Below the pieces are notes generated by a model, which saw nothing but the letters and a program-made list of their open reading frames with translations, searched no databases and was not told where the DNA came from. A program made the position numbers and the translations under genes. Positions 1 through 6,664 of a stretch of 34,230 nt of DNA are shown here, one piece after another (positions within the stretch are counted from its first letter, which is position 1; the number at the start of each line of letters is the position of its first letter). Source of the stretch: Levilactobacillus yonginensis (GTDB lineage Bacteria > Bacillota > Bacilli > Lactobacillales > Lactobacillaceae); NCBI RefSeq assembly GCF_003946265.1, contig NZ_RHNO01000026.1, forward strand, positions 1 through 34,230, read 5' to 3'.

Positions 1-14
1 TAGGCATAGAAAAA

Positions 15-69
15 TCCCCTTAAAGTTAACAGATGAATTATAGTTTTTCATCTGTCAACCTTAAGGGGA
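15..69 (-). terminator. Rho-independent terminator of the MFS remnant
   Basis: Two long arms (15-38 and 48-69) pair around a short AT loop. On the minus strand the hairpin is followed by a run of five T. It abuts the stop codon at 70-72, so it fits as the terminator of the minus-strand gene whose 3' remnant lies at 70-168. Confidence 0.6.
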
Positions 70-168
70 CTATAGCAAAATCATTGGCCACAATCCAATA
101 CTGGCAAGCATCAGTGCCGATAAAATGATCGTATTCCGTCGGCCACAAATGTCACCTGCTTCGGTTCT
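70..168 (-). pseudogene. 3' remnant of an MFS transporter gene
   Basis: No intact gene is present. One minus-strand frame, closed by TAG at 70-72, reads AGDICGRRNTIIL followed by a hydrophobic stretch ending in GLWPMILL. The GD-x-x-GRR-N pattern resembles the cytoplasmic motif A of major facilitator transporters (usually G-x-x-x-D-R-x-G-R-R), followed by one membrane helix. In a full-length MFS protein at least three more helices would follow, so the reading is truncated. No start codon or ribosome binding site is visible, and the sequence upstream runs into repeat copy A. The terminator directly after the stop supports a once-functional gene. Assignment rests on one short motif and is tentative. 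Confidence 0.35.
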
Positions 169-272
169 GATTATAGCTGAACACGTTTGTAGCTGAATGA
201 TTCACTCACACTACTCATTACCGCTAACTGATCACATTTTAGTTGCTATCAAAATACTGTGTAAGCCGAGAG

Positions 273-418
273 GTTGCCAGATATGGGCTCAGGCGCGTCG
301 TTCTGCTTGGTCAGTAGGCGGGGTCCCCCTACTGGCTTAGCAGAAGACCAAGCTTGTAGACTCGGTTCTTTCGAGGCTTCAAGTTGCGTCCGCACCGTTC
401 CAGCCCATATCTGGCGAC
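273..418 (+). repeat. Structured repeat, copy A (diverged)
   Basis: The outer arms at 276-289 and 402-415 are perfectly complementary over 14 bp. Inside lies the family hairpin P3: a CTTG-N-AGAC start, an inner CTCG/CGAG stem and a closing GGCTTCAAG, as in copy D. The left hairpin (P4) and right hairpin (P2) are degenerate. The element is 104 bp past the 3' end of the minus-strand LysR gene, in the orientation shared with copies C, D and E. A 62-codon open frame across it is a by-product of the hairpins. Confidence 0.65.
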
Positions 419-521
419 CGGTAAGGCGAATATTCACACTAGGTTGATTAATATGCAGGCCAATATCATTGTCATAACAAGCTTATCTGGCGTTTGAGCA
501 ATTTTAGTATTAATGAGGACC

Positions 522-1397
522 CTATTTTAACCAGGCAGCCCAGTCCTGATACAACTGCGCGTACGGGCTTTCACGCTGATAGACCAAATCCAAGTCGTGC
601 CGTAGCTGACTAGCCGTTAATGGCAGTACTTTAAGCCGACCAGCGGCCAAGTCTTCGGCTACCACAGAGCGGTACACGAAGCTCACACCGGCTCCCCGCA
701 GAAGTAGCTGGCGAATGGCGGCTGGATTATTCACCGTAATCAGCTGGTGAAACTCAGTCAGGGCTACGTTAGCCGCCTGCGCCAGGTTTACCAAAATTTC
801 ACGGCTGCCCGACCCGGTCTCCCGCACCAATAACGGCGTGGTCGTCAAGTCAGCCCAATCAATGGTTGCTTGCTGCGCGAGCGGATGATTACTAGCCACC
901 ACGCCCACAAACGGTTCCTGCCGAACGACCCGAAAGTCATACCGAGTCTTATCAAAGTTCCCTTCAATTAAAGCAAAGTCACTGGCACCACTATCCAGCG
1001 CAGCCAGTGCATCCTGAGTATTCGTCACCTGACAACTAATTTTTTGATACCGATTACTGGCCTGCAAGTGCTGAATCAGTTGCGGCGCCAAGAATTCACT
1101 GAGTGAAAGCGTCGTGCTAAAGGTCACCTGGCGCTGCAATTGGGGGTGCTGCAAAGTGGCTACCATCTTATCGGTTTGCACCTGAACCCGTTGGATAAAG
1201 TCCGCCAGCTCTTGCCCCGCCGGTGTGATGGTCAGATGTGGCCGCTGATAGTGCACCAGTTCCAATCCCAATTCCGCCTCAAGGCTTTTAATCTGTTGTG
1301 TGACGGCTGGTTGGGTAACGTAGAGTTGCCGCGCCGTTTGGGTATACGACTTGGTGTGAGCCAACACCAGAAATGTTTGATACCGAGTATCGAGCAT
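522..1397 (-). CDS. LysR-family transcriptional regulator (YeiE/CysL-like)
   Basis: This is a 291-residue LysR-type regulator, a normal length for the family. The N-terminal winged helix-turn-helix (about residues 1-60) contains the typical ARQLYVTQPAVTQQIKSLE segment. The rest is a periplasmic-binding-protein-like effector domain. The ATG at 1397 has AAGGAGG six bases upstream. It is divergent from the YeiH-family gene at 1508, the same arrangement as yeiE-yeiH in enterobacteria, so it probably controls that gene and itself from the 110-bp intergenic region. The effector is unknown. A link to sulfur or sulfite metabolism is only suggested by the YeiE and CysL analogy. Confidence 0.88.
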   Translation of the reverse strand: MLDTRYQTFLVLAHTKSYTQTARQLYVTQPAVTQQIKSLEAELGLELVHYQRPHLTITPAGQELADFIQRVQVQTDKMVATLQHPQLQRQVTFSTTLSLSEFLAPQLIQHLQASNRYQKISCQVTNTQDALAALDSGASDFALIEGNFDKTRYDFRVVRQEPFVGVVASNHPLAQQATIDWADLTTTPLLVRETGSGSREILVNLAQAANVALTEFHQLITVNNPAAIRQLLLRGAGVSFVYRSVVAEDLAAGRLKVLPLTASQLRHDLDLVYQRESPYAQLYQDWAAWLK

Positions 1398-1420
1398 AGT
1401 TAACCTCCTTGATAAGCTGC

Positions 1421-1439
1421 ATTTATATCGTTATTAAAT
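1421..1439. promoter_or_regulatory. Putative LysR operator (T-N11-A dyad)
   Basis: ATTTA-N9-TAAAT lies midway between the divergent lysR and yeiH starts and contains the T-N11-A pattern bound by LysR-type regulators. A second CTT-N5-AAG dyad lies at 1453-1463. The sites are AT-rich and were found by eye. Confidence 0.4.
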
Positions 1440-1507
1440 ATGACAATTTTAACTTATAACAAGTTTCCAGTAAACTAAGGGTATTCATTTTAGAGGAGGA
1501 AATTAAC

Positions 1508-2539
1508 TTGGATATTCGAACGACAATGGTCACCCGGAGTTTCTGGGGAGCAGCGGCACTGACACTGATTTGTGCCGTCGCTGGGAGCGAATTGGCTCAG
1601 GTGCCTTACCTGAACCTGGTCGGTGCTTTGGTCATCGCCCTATTATTGGGTATGGCCTGCCAGCTAGCCCCCCGCGCCATCAATGCGAATCGCGCCGGTA
1701 TTGGTTTTATCAGCAATAAATTTTTACGATTAGGTATTATTCTCTTAGGATTCAAATTAAACCTGATTCAGCTCGCACAAGCAGGGGTGAAAACCATCAC
1801 CTTGGCAGCCGTCGTGGTCACTGGTATGGTGTTGCTCACCTACAACCTCAGCCGAAAGCTCGGCGTCGACCGCGAGTTAGCCATCCTAACGGCCACCGGG
1901 ACCAGCATTTGTGGAGCTGCCGCCGTCATGGGTGTTTCTCCCCAGATTAAGGTCAGTCCGGACAAAGCGGAACGCCAACGGGAAAACGAAGTCCTGGCAG
2001 TCGCCATCGTCGCCATCTTAGGGACGGTCTTTACGCTGATTGAAATTGGTTTGAAACCCTTACTCCACCTGACTGCCGTTCAATTTGGGGTCATGACTGG
2101 TGGGTCGCTCCATGAAATTGCCCACGCCGTCGCAGCTGGTAGTGCTGGTGGTCCAGTCAGTTTGGACACCGCCATTATCACCAAACTTTCCCGGGTACTT
2201 CTGCTTGCGCCAGCAGCATTGATCATCGGCTGGTGGTACCAAAAACAAACCACGACAACAGCTAGTGAAACTAGCCACACGAAGTTACCCATTCCCTGGT
2301 TCATGGCCGGCTTCCTGCTGACCAGTATCATCGGAACTTGGTTACCTTTAGGCACTGTGGCTTTAGCCGCCCTGGTCAAACTGGCCTACATCTTCCTAGG
2401 GATGGCCATGGCCGCTCTTGGGATGAGCGTCAACTTCCGCGTGATTTTCCAGCGCGGGGGAAATGCCTTCCTGGCCGCAACCCTTTCTTCAGTTGTTTTA
2501 CTAACTGGCGTCACAATTGCCAGTAAACTATTCTTTTAA
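1508..2539 (+). CDS. YeiH-family putative sulfate exporter (UPF0324)
   Basis: The product has 343 residues and about ten hydrophobic helices. It matches the YeiH/UPF0324 family (PF03601), annotated as putative sulfate exporters although the substrate is not firmly established. Family-like features include the ATGTSICGAAAVMGVSP segment near residue 135 and GSLHEIAHAVAAG near residue 200, where polar residues interrupt membrane helices. Translation starts at TTG 1508, seven bases after AGGAGGA; no better ATG fits the conserved N-terminus. It is divergent from the LysR gene, which probably regulates it. A promoter may be TTAACT/TAAACT about 1451-1478, but it is weak. Confidence 0.87.
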   Translation: MDIRTTMVTRSFWGAAALTLICAVAGSELAQVPYLNLVGALVIALLLGMACQLAPRAINANRAGIGFISNKFLRLGIILLGFKLNLIQLAQAGVKTITLAAVVVTGMVLLTYNLSRKLGVDRELAILTATGTSICGAAAVMGVSPQIKVSPDKAERQRENEVLAVAIVAILGTVFTLIEIGLKPLLHLTAVQFGVMTGGSLHEIAHAVAAGSAGGPVSLDTAIITKLSRVLLLAPAALIIGWWYQKQTTTTASETSHTKLPIPWFMAGFLLTSIIGTWLPLGTVALAALVKLAYIFLGMAMAALGMSVNFRVIFQRGGNAFLAATLSSVVLLTGVTIASKLFF

Positions 2540-2632
2540 TCCACTAAACCGTAGCTACCTAAAACCAACCATGTTATACTGCATGTGCATGGGAGAGCGC
2601 CTAATCACTACGTTCTAAGGAGCGATACTCAG

Positions 2633-2770
2633 ATGAAAAATATCAAGAGCTGGCTGATTGTTTTAGCTGTGGCGCTGGTTGGTGCCATCGGGTTATTAGC
2701 CTACACCGCCTATCAACAGGCCCAAGAGTCAACGGTCCCCGTGGAAAATACCACGTCTAATCAGGATTAA
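2633..2770 (+). CDS. Small single-pass membrane protein
   Basis: The ATG at 2633 has AAGGAG ten bases upstream and gives a 45-residue peptide, starting MKNIKSW. A single hydrophobic helix (about residues 7-24) is followed by a short polar tail rich in Gln, Glu, Thr and Asn. An upstream in-frame start at 2585 lacks a ribosome binding site and is not preferred. A TATACT hexamer at 2575-2580 could be its -10 box, and a strong terminator follows at 2782, so it appears to be a monocistronic gene. No family is recognised. The predicted topology is N-in with the tail outside, but function is unknown. Confidence 0.6.
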   Translation: MKNIKSWLIVLAVALVGAIGLLAYTAYQQAQESTVPVENTTSNQD

Positions 2771-2781
2771 TTCGGTAGTAC

Positions 2782-2826
2782 AAATAGCGTAGAAGTCGAC
2801 ATGCGGCGGCTTCTACGCTATTTTTT
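2782..2826 (+). terminator. Rho-independent terminator
   Basis: Arms AAATAGCGTAGAAG and CTTCTACGCTATTT pair perfectly and are followed by six T. This ends the small membrane protein transcript. Confidence 0.9.
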
Positions 2827-2911
2827 GTTGTTTAGCTAAAGGTTGAAAGATTGAAAACTGTTATCAAACCAGGAATACGTTATAGACTTGAAATTAGTCT
2901 TGCCCAGTCAC

Positions 2912-3085
2912 CTGCGGCGGTCAGAGATTCCGCCTGCTGTGGGGACCGCCTCCGGCCTGAAAAGCGGTCCTGCGGCTCGGTTTGAAGCCTGGAAAAACCA
3001 CCAGTCTCCAAACACGTCCCACGCTGTAAGCCGAAAATCGGCTAACACCGTCGACACAGCTGGCTCCACCTCTGACCCCCTCCGG
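2912..3085 (-). repeat. Structured repeat, copy B (reverse orientation)
   Basis: This is a member of the A-F family read on the minus strand. The outer arms (2912-2941 and 3055-3085) pair imperfectly. On the minus strand it carries P4 (TTAGCCG...CGGCTTAC), the GGGAC/GTCCC helix, P3 with TTTG/CAAA outer and CTGG/CCAG inner pairs, and P2 with GCCGCAGG against CCGGAGGC. P2 resembles copy F more than C, D or E. It lies 142 bp past the stop of the plus-strand peptide gene, beyond that gene's terminator. An 80-codon open frame across it is not considered coding. The 189 bp between B and C shows nothing recognisable. Confidence 0.75.
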
Positions 3086-3274
3086 TTAAGCGGGTTCTTG
3101 GAAACTAAACTAGTTTATCTGCCTGAATGACAGTACTTACGCAATATTATTGGCGAGATTGGGGCTAATTAAGTTGAATCGAGTTCAATTTACAATAGCG
3201 ATACCTAAAACCACATACAATCGTCGATGATGTTTACAGCAGGAATGCGTTCATTTCGTCAACGCTGTGATGTA

Positions 3275-3466
3275 GCCGGTGGTGTCCAGGGGTGGTGCCG
3301 GCTGTGTCGATGGTGTTAGGCTGGGCGATTGCTTCTCCCCGGCCTTACAGCATGGGACAATCTTGGACCCTTGGCGGGCTTTGCTGAGGGTTCAAGTTGA
3401 GGAGTGAGACCGCCCTTTGGCTCACTCCGGTCCCCATAGCAGACGCCGCCCCTGGAAACCACCGGC
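3275..3466 (+). repeat. Structured repeat, copy C
   Basis: Arms of 25 bp at 3275-3299 and 3442-3466 pair with four non-Watson-Crick positions. Inside are P4 (TTAGGCTGGG...CCCCGGCCTTAC), ATGGGAC pairing with GTCCCCAT, P3 (CTTGGAC...GTTCAAG) and an eight-pair P2 (GGAGTGAG/CTCACTCC). It is closely similar to copy E. It ends 19 bp from the stop codon of the minus-strand cadD gene. Confidence 0.85.
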
Positions 3467-3485
3467 GGCAATCCCCCCTCAAATT

Positions 3486-4082
3486 CTACAAGAAATGAGC
3501 AAAAGTCCCGTTGTCCCACAGGATGTACAACCCAATCAGAATGTACACCGCAATGGTCAGGTAGCGACCCTGTTTCTCCAACACGGTCGCGACTTTAGGC
3601 AGACAAGCCAGTCGGTACCCAATCTCCCAAAACAGCACGACCATCACCGCAAACGTCAGCAAAATCACCGGGATAGCCGCCGGTTCAACCGTCGTAAACA
3701 ATGGGACGTAAATCCCCACGTTATCCGCCCCACAAGTGGCCATGGTAATCACCGCCACGCTCATGATCAGGCTCCGAGGATTCGTCACCTGATTGGCAAT
3801 CGCTGCCGTGTCGTCGTCATCCCCCTGAAACCATAATTTTAGTCCGAGATAAATTGGAATCAATCCTAATAACCCCAACAGCCACGGTGCGGGCACAAAT
3901 CCCAATACCAGCGCTAAAATGAGCGAACTTCCCATCAAAACGATGGTCCCCACGAAGTCCCCCACCAGCACCAACCACCTGTCTTGGTGCTTTACGCGGC
4001 TGAAGATTACCATTAGAATAATTAAGTAATCGAGTCCGGTTGAAATATAGGCCGTGACCCCCGTTAAAATTGTTTTTAACAT
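3486..4082 (-). CDS. CadD-family heavy-metal resistance transporter
   Basis: A 198-residue membrane protein with five to six hydrophobic helices, matching the CadD family (PF03596) in length and in the N-terminal pattern TGVTAYISTGLDYLIILM. The segment ATCGADNVGIYVPLF near residue 116 is typical: the conserved Gly-Ala-Asp-Asn in the second half mirrors the N-terminal Gly-Leu-Asp. Characterised staphylococcal CadD proteins confer cadmium resistance, presumably by efflux, so Cd2+ or a related divalent ion is the likely substrate. The ATG at 4082 has AGGAG eight bases upstream. It is divergent from an ArsR-family repressor gene with palindromes between them, which implies metal-induced expression. 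Confidence 0.88.
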   Translation of the reverse strand: MLKTILTGVTAYISTGLDYLIILMVIFSRVKHQDRWLVLVGDFVGTIVLMGSSLILALVLGFVPAPWLLGLLGLIPIYLGLKLWFQGDDDDTAAIANQVTNPRSLIMSVAVITMATCGADNVGIYVPLFTTVEPAAIPVILLTFAVMVVLFWEIGYRLACLPKVATVLEKQGRYLTIAVYILIGLYILWDNGTFAHFL

Positions 4083-4099
4083 AACCCCATCTCCTATGT

Positions 4100-4125
4100 A
4101 TGTTATTTATAACATATGTTAACAT
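4100..4125. promoter_or_regulatory. Double palindromic operator between cadD and arsR
   Basis: ATGTTAT-TT-ATAACAT (4100-4115) is a perfect 7-2-7 palindrome, directly followed by the perfect palindrome ATGTTAACAT (4116-4125). They fill the gap between the divergent starts (4082 and 4152) and have the AT-rich dyad form used by ArsR/SmtB/CadC repressors. The half-site is shared, so two dimers could bind side by side and repress both genes. Confidence 0.7.
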
Positions 4126-4151
4126 GGACATATGAAAGGAGCAAGCTTTAT

Positions 4152-4490
4152 ATGGCTGACTCACCTAAACCTGTCAAAAAAATTGCCCAACCGATTTTAG
4201 AGGCCTCACAGGATATCTTTAAACTCCTCAGTAATACCACCCGCCTTCAGCTACTCTATCTGCTCGAGCAACGCGAACTCAACGTTAGTCAACTCAGCGA
4301 ACAACTGCAGGTCGAACAATCTGTGGTCTCTCATCAGTTGGCCCTACTTAAGAAAGAACAACTGGTGACCGTCCGCCGGGCAGGTAAGCAAAATTTTTAC
4401 CAACTAGATGACCCACACATTCTGGATATCGTCAACGAAACATTGGCCCACGTCGACCACGTCTTACGGGGCGAAACGCACGGCCATTAA
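4152..4490 (+). CDS. ArsR/SmtB-family metal-responsive repressor
   Basis: A 112-residue winged-helix repressor. The start chosen is ATG 4152, ten bases after AAAGGAG. A start at 4116 would add twelve residues but would lie inside the operator. The core ([20 protein letters not shown], then [20 protein letters not shown]) is the ArsR DNA-binding fold. There is no N-terminal ELCV-type cysteine motif as in CadC, and the protein has no cysteine at all. Metal sensing would have to use Asp and His residues such as DPHILDI and the C-terminal [13 protein letters not shown], comparable to the alpha-5 sites of SmtB/CzrA-type sensors. It is divergent from cadD, which it presumably represses. Confidence 0.88.
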   Translation: MADSPKPVKKIAQPILEASQDIFKLLSNTTRLQLLYLLEQRELNVSQLSEQLQVEQSVVSHQLALLKKEQLVTVRRAGKQNFYQLDDPHILDIVNETLAHVDHVLRGETHGH

Positions 4491-4560
4491 TACACGTAAA
4501 ACCGATTACCGGAAATCCCGCTGCGAATGCAGTATACTTTCCTTACACACTAAACCAGTT

Positions 4561-4583
4561 GTCGGCAAAGCCCTTTGGCCGAC
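4561..4583 (+). promoter_or_regulatory. Hairpin in the lacI-family leader
   Basis: GTCGGCAAAG pairs with CTTTGGCCGAC with one bulged base, 25 bp before the LacI-family start. No T-run follows, so a terminator is unlikely. It could be a leader structure or an autoregulatory dyad. A possible -10 box TATACT lies at 4533-4538. Confidence 0.3.
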
Positions 4584-4608
4584 TAATTAGAAAGATGGGT
4601 GAACTAAA

Positions 4609-5625
4609 ATGCCTACTATGAAGGAAATTGCCAAGCGCGCCAACGTTTCGGTCGCAGCGGTTTCGGTCGTTTTGAATAATAAAAAATCACGAATTTCCAA
4701 GGCCAAGAAGGCCGAAATCAAACAAATTGCCAAAGACCTCAACTACCATCCCAACATTGCCGCCGTCACGCTCAGCAAAAATATCAGTCTGACCATTGGC
4801 TTAATCGTGCCAGACATCACGAACCCTTTCTTTGCCACGCTCACCCGGCTGATTGAACAGCAGTTAGGCGCTCAGGGCTACTCAACCCTCTTCGTCGATA
4901 GTAACAATTCCTTTACTGCTGAGAGCGATGCCGTGCAAAACATGGTTTCACGGGGGGTCGACGGCATTGTCCTCGTCCCTTCCAACGAGTTTTTCTTAAG
5001 TAAAAAGAAGGAACGAAAGGCGCTAATCGAAAAGAGCGACAAGCCTATCGTCCTGTTGAATGCGTACACTGATCTTAAGGTCAGCTACGTCAACTTCGAC
5101 AACGTCCAAGGCGCCTACCTCGCCACCCAGGAACTGATTAATTACGGCCACACCCACATCGCCTTCATTCGTGGGAAAGCCAACTTTGTCAACGCCGCCG
5201 AACGGCTCGAAGGTTACCGCCAAGCCCTCAAGGACAACCGCATTGCCTTCAACGACGACCTGGTTTTCGAGGGCGATTACACCCTGGACTCCGGAGCCAA
5301 GCTGGCGCCCAAGATTCTCGAAGACCCGGCAACGACCGCCATTCTGAGCGCCAACGACCTCATGTTATTCGGGGTCATCAAGTGGGCCAAGCAGAACTTC
5401 GTCGACATCTTCAGCCGGGTCTCCATGGTGGGCTTCGACAACGATCCTTACGGTGAAATCATTGAGGTGCCCTTGACCACGGTCGACCAGCAACCGCTGG
5501 AAATGGTTAACGAGACCATCGACCTCCTCCTTGAAATGTTAACGACTGGTGAGAAAGTGGTCCAACACCTCATCGTCAAGCCAAAATTAATTAAGCGGAG
5601 TTCCATTCACAAGATTGAAAACTAG
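4609..5625 (+). CDS. LacI/GalR-family transcriptional regulator
   Basis: A 338-residue LacI-family protein of standard length. The N-terminal helix-turn-helix (MKEIAKRANVSVAAVSVVLN) and hinge region precede a sugar-binding-like domain starting ISLTIGLIVPDITNPFF near residue 60. The C-terminal VSMVGFDNDPYGEIIEVPLTT segment is typical. The start is either 4609 or the nearby ATG at 4618, which begins with the conserved MKEIA; the ribosome binding site is weak for both. The next gene is on the same strand 250 bp downstream, behind several AAGCGYTT dyads that suit a LacI-family protein, so this is probably the local regulator of the operon at 5875-8747. The effector ligand is unknown. Confidence 0.88.
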   Translation: MPTMKEIAKRANVSVAAVSVVLNNKKSRISKAKKAEIKQIAKDLNYHPNIAAVTLSKNISLTIGLIVPDITNPFFATLTRLIEQQLGAQGYSTLFVDSNNSFTAESDAVQNMVSRGVDGIVLVPSNEFFLSKKKERKALIEKSDKPIVLLNAYTDLKVSYVNFDNVQGAYLATQELINYGHTHIAFIRGKANFVNAAERLEGYRQALKDNRIAFNDDLVFEGDYTLDSGAKLAPKILEDPATTAILSANDLMLFGVIKWAKQNFVDIFSRVSMVGFDNDPYGEIIEVPLTTVDQQPLEMVNETIDLLLEMLTTGEKVVQHLIVKPKLIKRSSIHKIEN

Positions 5626-5705
5626 AAAGCTTATGTTTAGTGACGGGACACCACGAATTGTCGGATTAATGATTAAATATTAACAATTGCTTTCACTTAT
5701 CAAAA

Positions 5706-5723
5706 TGATAAAGCGTTTAATCA
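5706..5723. promoter_or_regulatory. Putative LacI-family operator 1
   Basis: The imperfect dyad TGATAAAGCGTTTAATCA is centred on CG, as in LacI/GalR sites. It overlaps a perfect TTATCA-AAA-TGATAA palindrome at 5697-5711. It lies upstream of the promoter at 5758-5787. Confidence 0.4.
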
Positions 5724-5757
5724 TGAACTTTTCTCACCTTTTGTCGCGCTAATATTC

Positions 5758-5787
5758 TTGACTTGAACCTTTAGCGTGCTGTATGAT
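5758..5787 (+). promoter_or_regulatory. Promoter of the amidotransferase-like operon
   Basis: TTGACT (5758-5763) and TATGAT (5782-5787) are each one mismatch from consensus, with an 18-bp spacer. Transcription would start near 5794, just before the operator-like dyad at 5798. Confidence 0.65.
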
Positions 5788-5796
5788 GACCATAAA

Positions 5797-5823
5797 TAAA
5801 AGCGCTTACAGAAGAGCGCTTTT
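5797..5823. promoter_or_regulatory. Putative operator 2 / cre-like site and leader hairpin
   Basis: Positions 5797-5810 (TAAAAGCGCTTACA) match the cre consensus TGWAANCGNTNWCA at 13 of 14 positions. They also contain the AAGCGCTT core seen in the other two dyads. With 5815-5823 they form a nine-pair hairpin followed by TTTTAATTTT. The site could bind CcpA, the local LacI-family regulator, or act as a leader attenuator; the sequence does not decide. Confidence 0.55.
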
Positions 5824-5837
5824 AATTTTAATCAGTT

Positions 5838-5853
5838 GGTTAAGCGCTTAACC
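5838..5853. promoter_or_regulatory. Putative LacI-family operator 3
   Basis: GGTTAAGCGCTTAACC is a perfect 16-bp palindrome with a central CG. It is flanked by GTT and CAAC, which nearly extend the dyad. It lies between the promoter and the ribosome binding site at 5859-5866 and is the best candidate for the primary site of the adjacent LacI-family protein. Confidence 0.65.
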
Positions 5854-5874
5854 CAACTAAGGAGGACATTTATT

Positions 5875-6621
5875 ATGGCAAAAGTTTTACTGGCTGGTGA
5901 ATCCTGGATCTCGACGACCACCGAGTATAAGGGGTACGACTCTTTCACCAGTACAAAACTCGAAATTGGTTGCGACGACTTGTTACAAGCACTACGCGGA
6001 CTCGGCCACAGCGTCACCCACTTACGGGCACACGATGTGCCAGAACACTTTCCCTGGACGCTAGCCGAACTCAACCAATACGATGTCATCATTCTTTCCG
6101 ACATTGGGAGTAATTCCTTCACCCTCTCCAACGGCGTCTTCGCTGGGGGTAACCCATCCGTCAATCGCTTAGAACTCTTGAAGCAGTGGGTCGAAGCTGG
6201 GGGATCCCTGATGATGGCTGGCGGCTACCTGTCATTCGGTGGTTTTGAAGGCAAGGCCCACTATCACAACACCCCCATCGAAGATATCTTACCGGTCACC
6301 GTGGCCCCTTACGACGACCGGGTGGAAGCACCCCAGGGGGTTGCCCCACAAACCGCTCAAGCCAACCCCATCAGTGATGGTCTCGGCAAATTTCCAGTCA
6401 TTTTGGGCTATCAGGACGTGACGCCTAAGGCTGACAGCCAGGTACTCATGACCGTGGCCGACAAGCCGCTCCTGATAACCGCCACAGCTGGTAAAGGCCG
6501 GACGTTGGCCTACACCACCGACATCGCGCCACACTGGGCCTCTCAGGAATTCATGGCTTGGTCCCACTATGGCGAATTCTTCTCTCGCTGCATCCAGTGG
6601 CTGGCCGGGGACTTAGCTTAA
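5875..6621 (+). CDS. Class I glutamine amidotransferase-like protein (PF07090/ThuA-like)
   Basis: A 248-residue cytoplasmic protein. It starts VLLAGESWISTTTEYKGYDSF and has LKQWVEAGGSLMMAGGYLSF near residue 105. It resembles the putative glutamine amidotransferase-like family PF07090, related to ThuA. The usual nucleophile cysteine of active amidotransferases is not apparent: the expected elbow reads MMAGGYLSFGG, so classical amidotransferase chemistry is doubtful. The ATG at 5875 follows AAGGAGGA by eight bases; an earlier in-frame start at 5836 would fall in the operator and is rejected. First gene of the probable operon under the upstream LacI-family regulator; the transporter gene follows 43 bp later. 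The substrate is unknown. Confidence 0.75.
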   Translation: MAKVLLAGESWISTTTEYKGYDSFTSTKLEIGCDDLLQALRGLGHSVTHLRAHDVPEHFPWTLAELNQYDVIILSDIGSNSFTLSNGVFAGGNPSVNRLELLKQWVEAGGSLMMAGGYLSFGGFEGKAHYHNTPIEDILPVTVAPYDDRVEAPQGVAPQTAQANPISDGLGKFPVILGYQDVTPKADSQVLMTVADKPLLITATAGKGRTLAYTTDIAPHWASQEFMAWSHYGEFFSRCIQWLAGDLA

Positions 6622-6664
6622 TTTATCTGTCAGGTTATCAGAATTTTAGAAATGGGGAAATAAA

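Noticed and set aside
273-418. Structured repeats as insertion sequences or MITEs with a transposase-specific terminal repeat
   Set aside because: The terminal arms are not conserved in sequence among copies, no target-site duplications were seen, and no transposase gene is in the window.
249-437. Open frames across the structured repeats (also 2888-3130, 3316-3519, 15287-15496, 27610-27855, 28097-28282)
   Set aside because: They lack ribosome binding sites, differ in frame and product between copies, and arise from GC-rich hairpins; pairing, not codons, is conserved.
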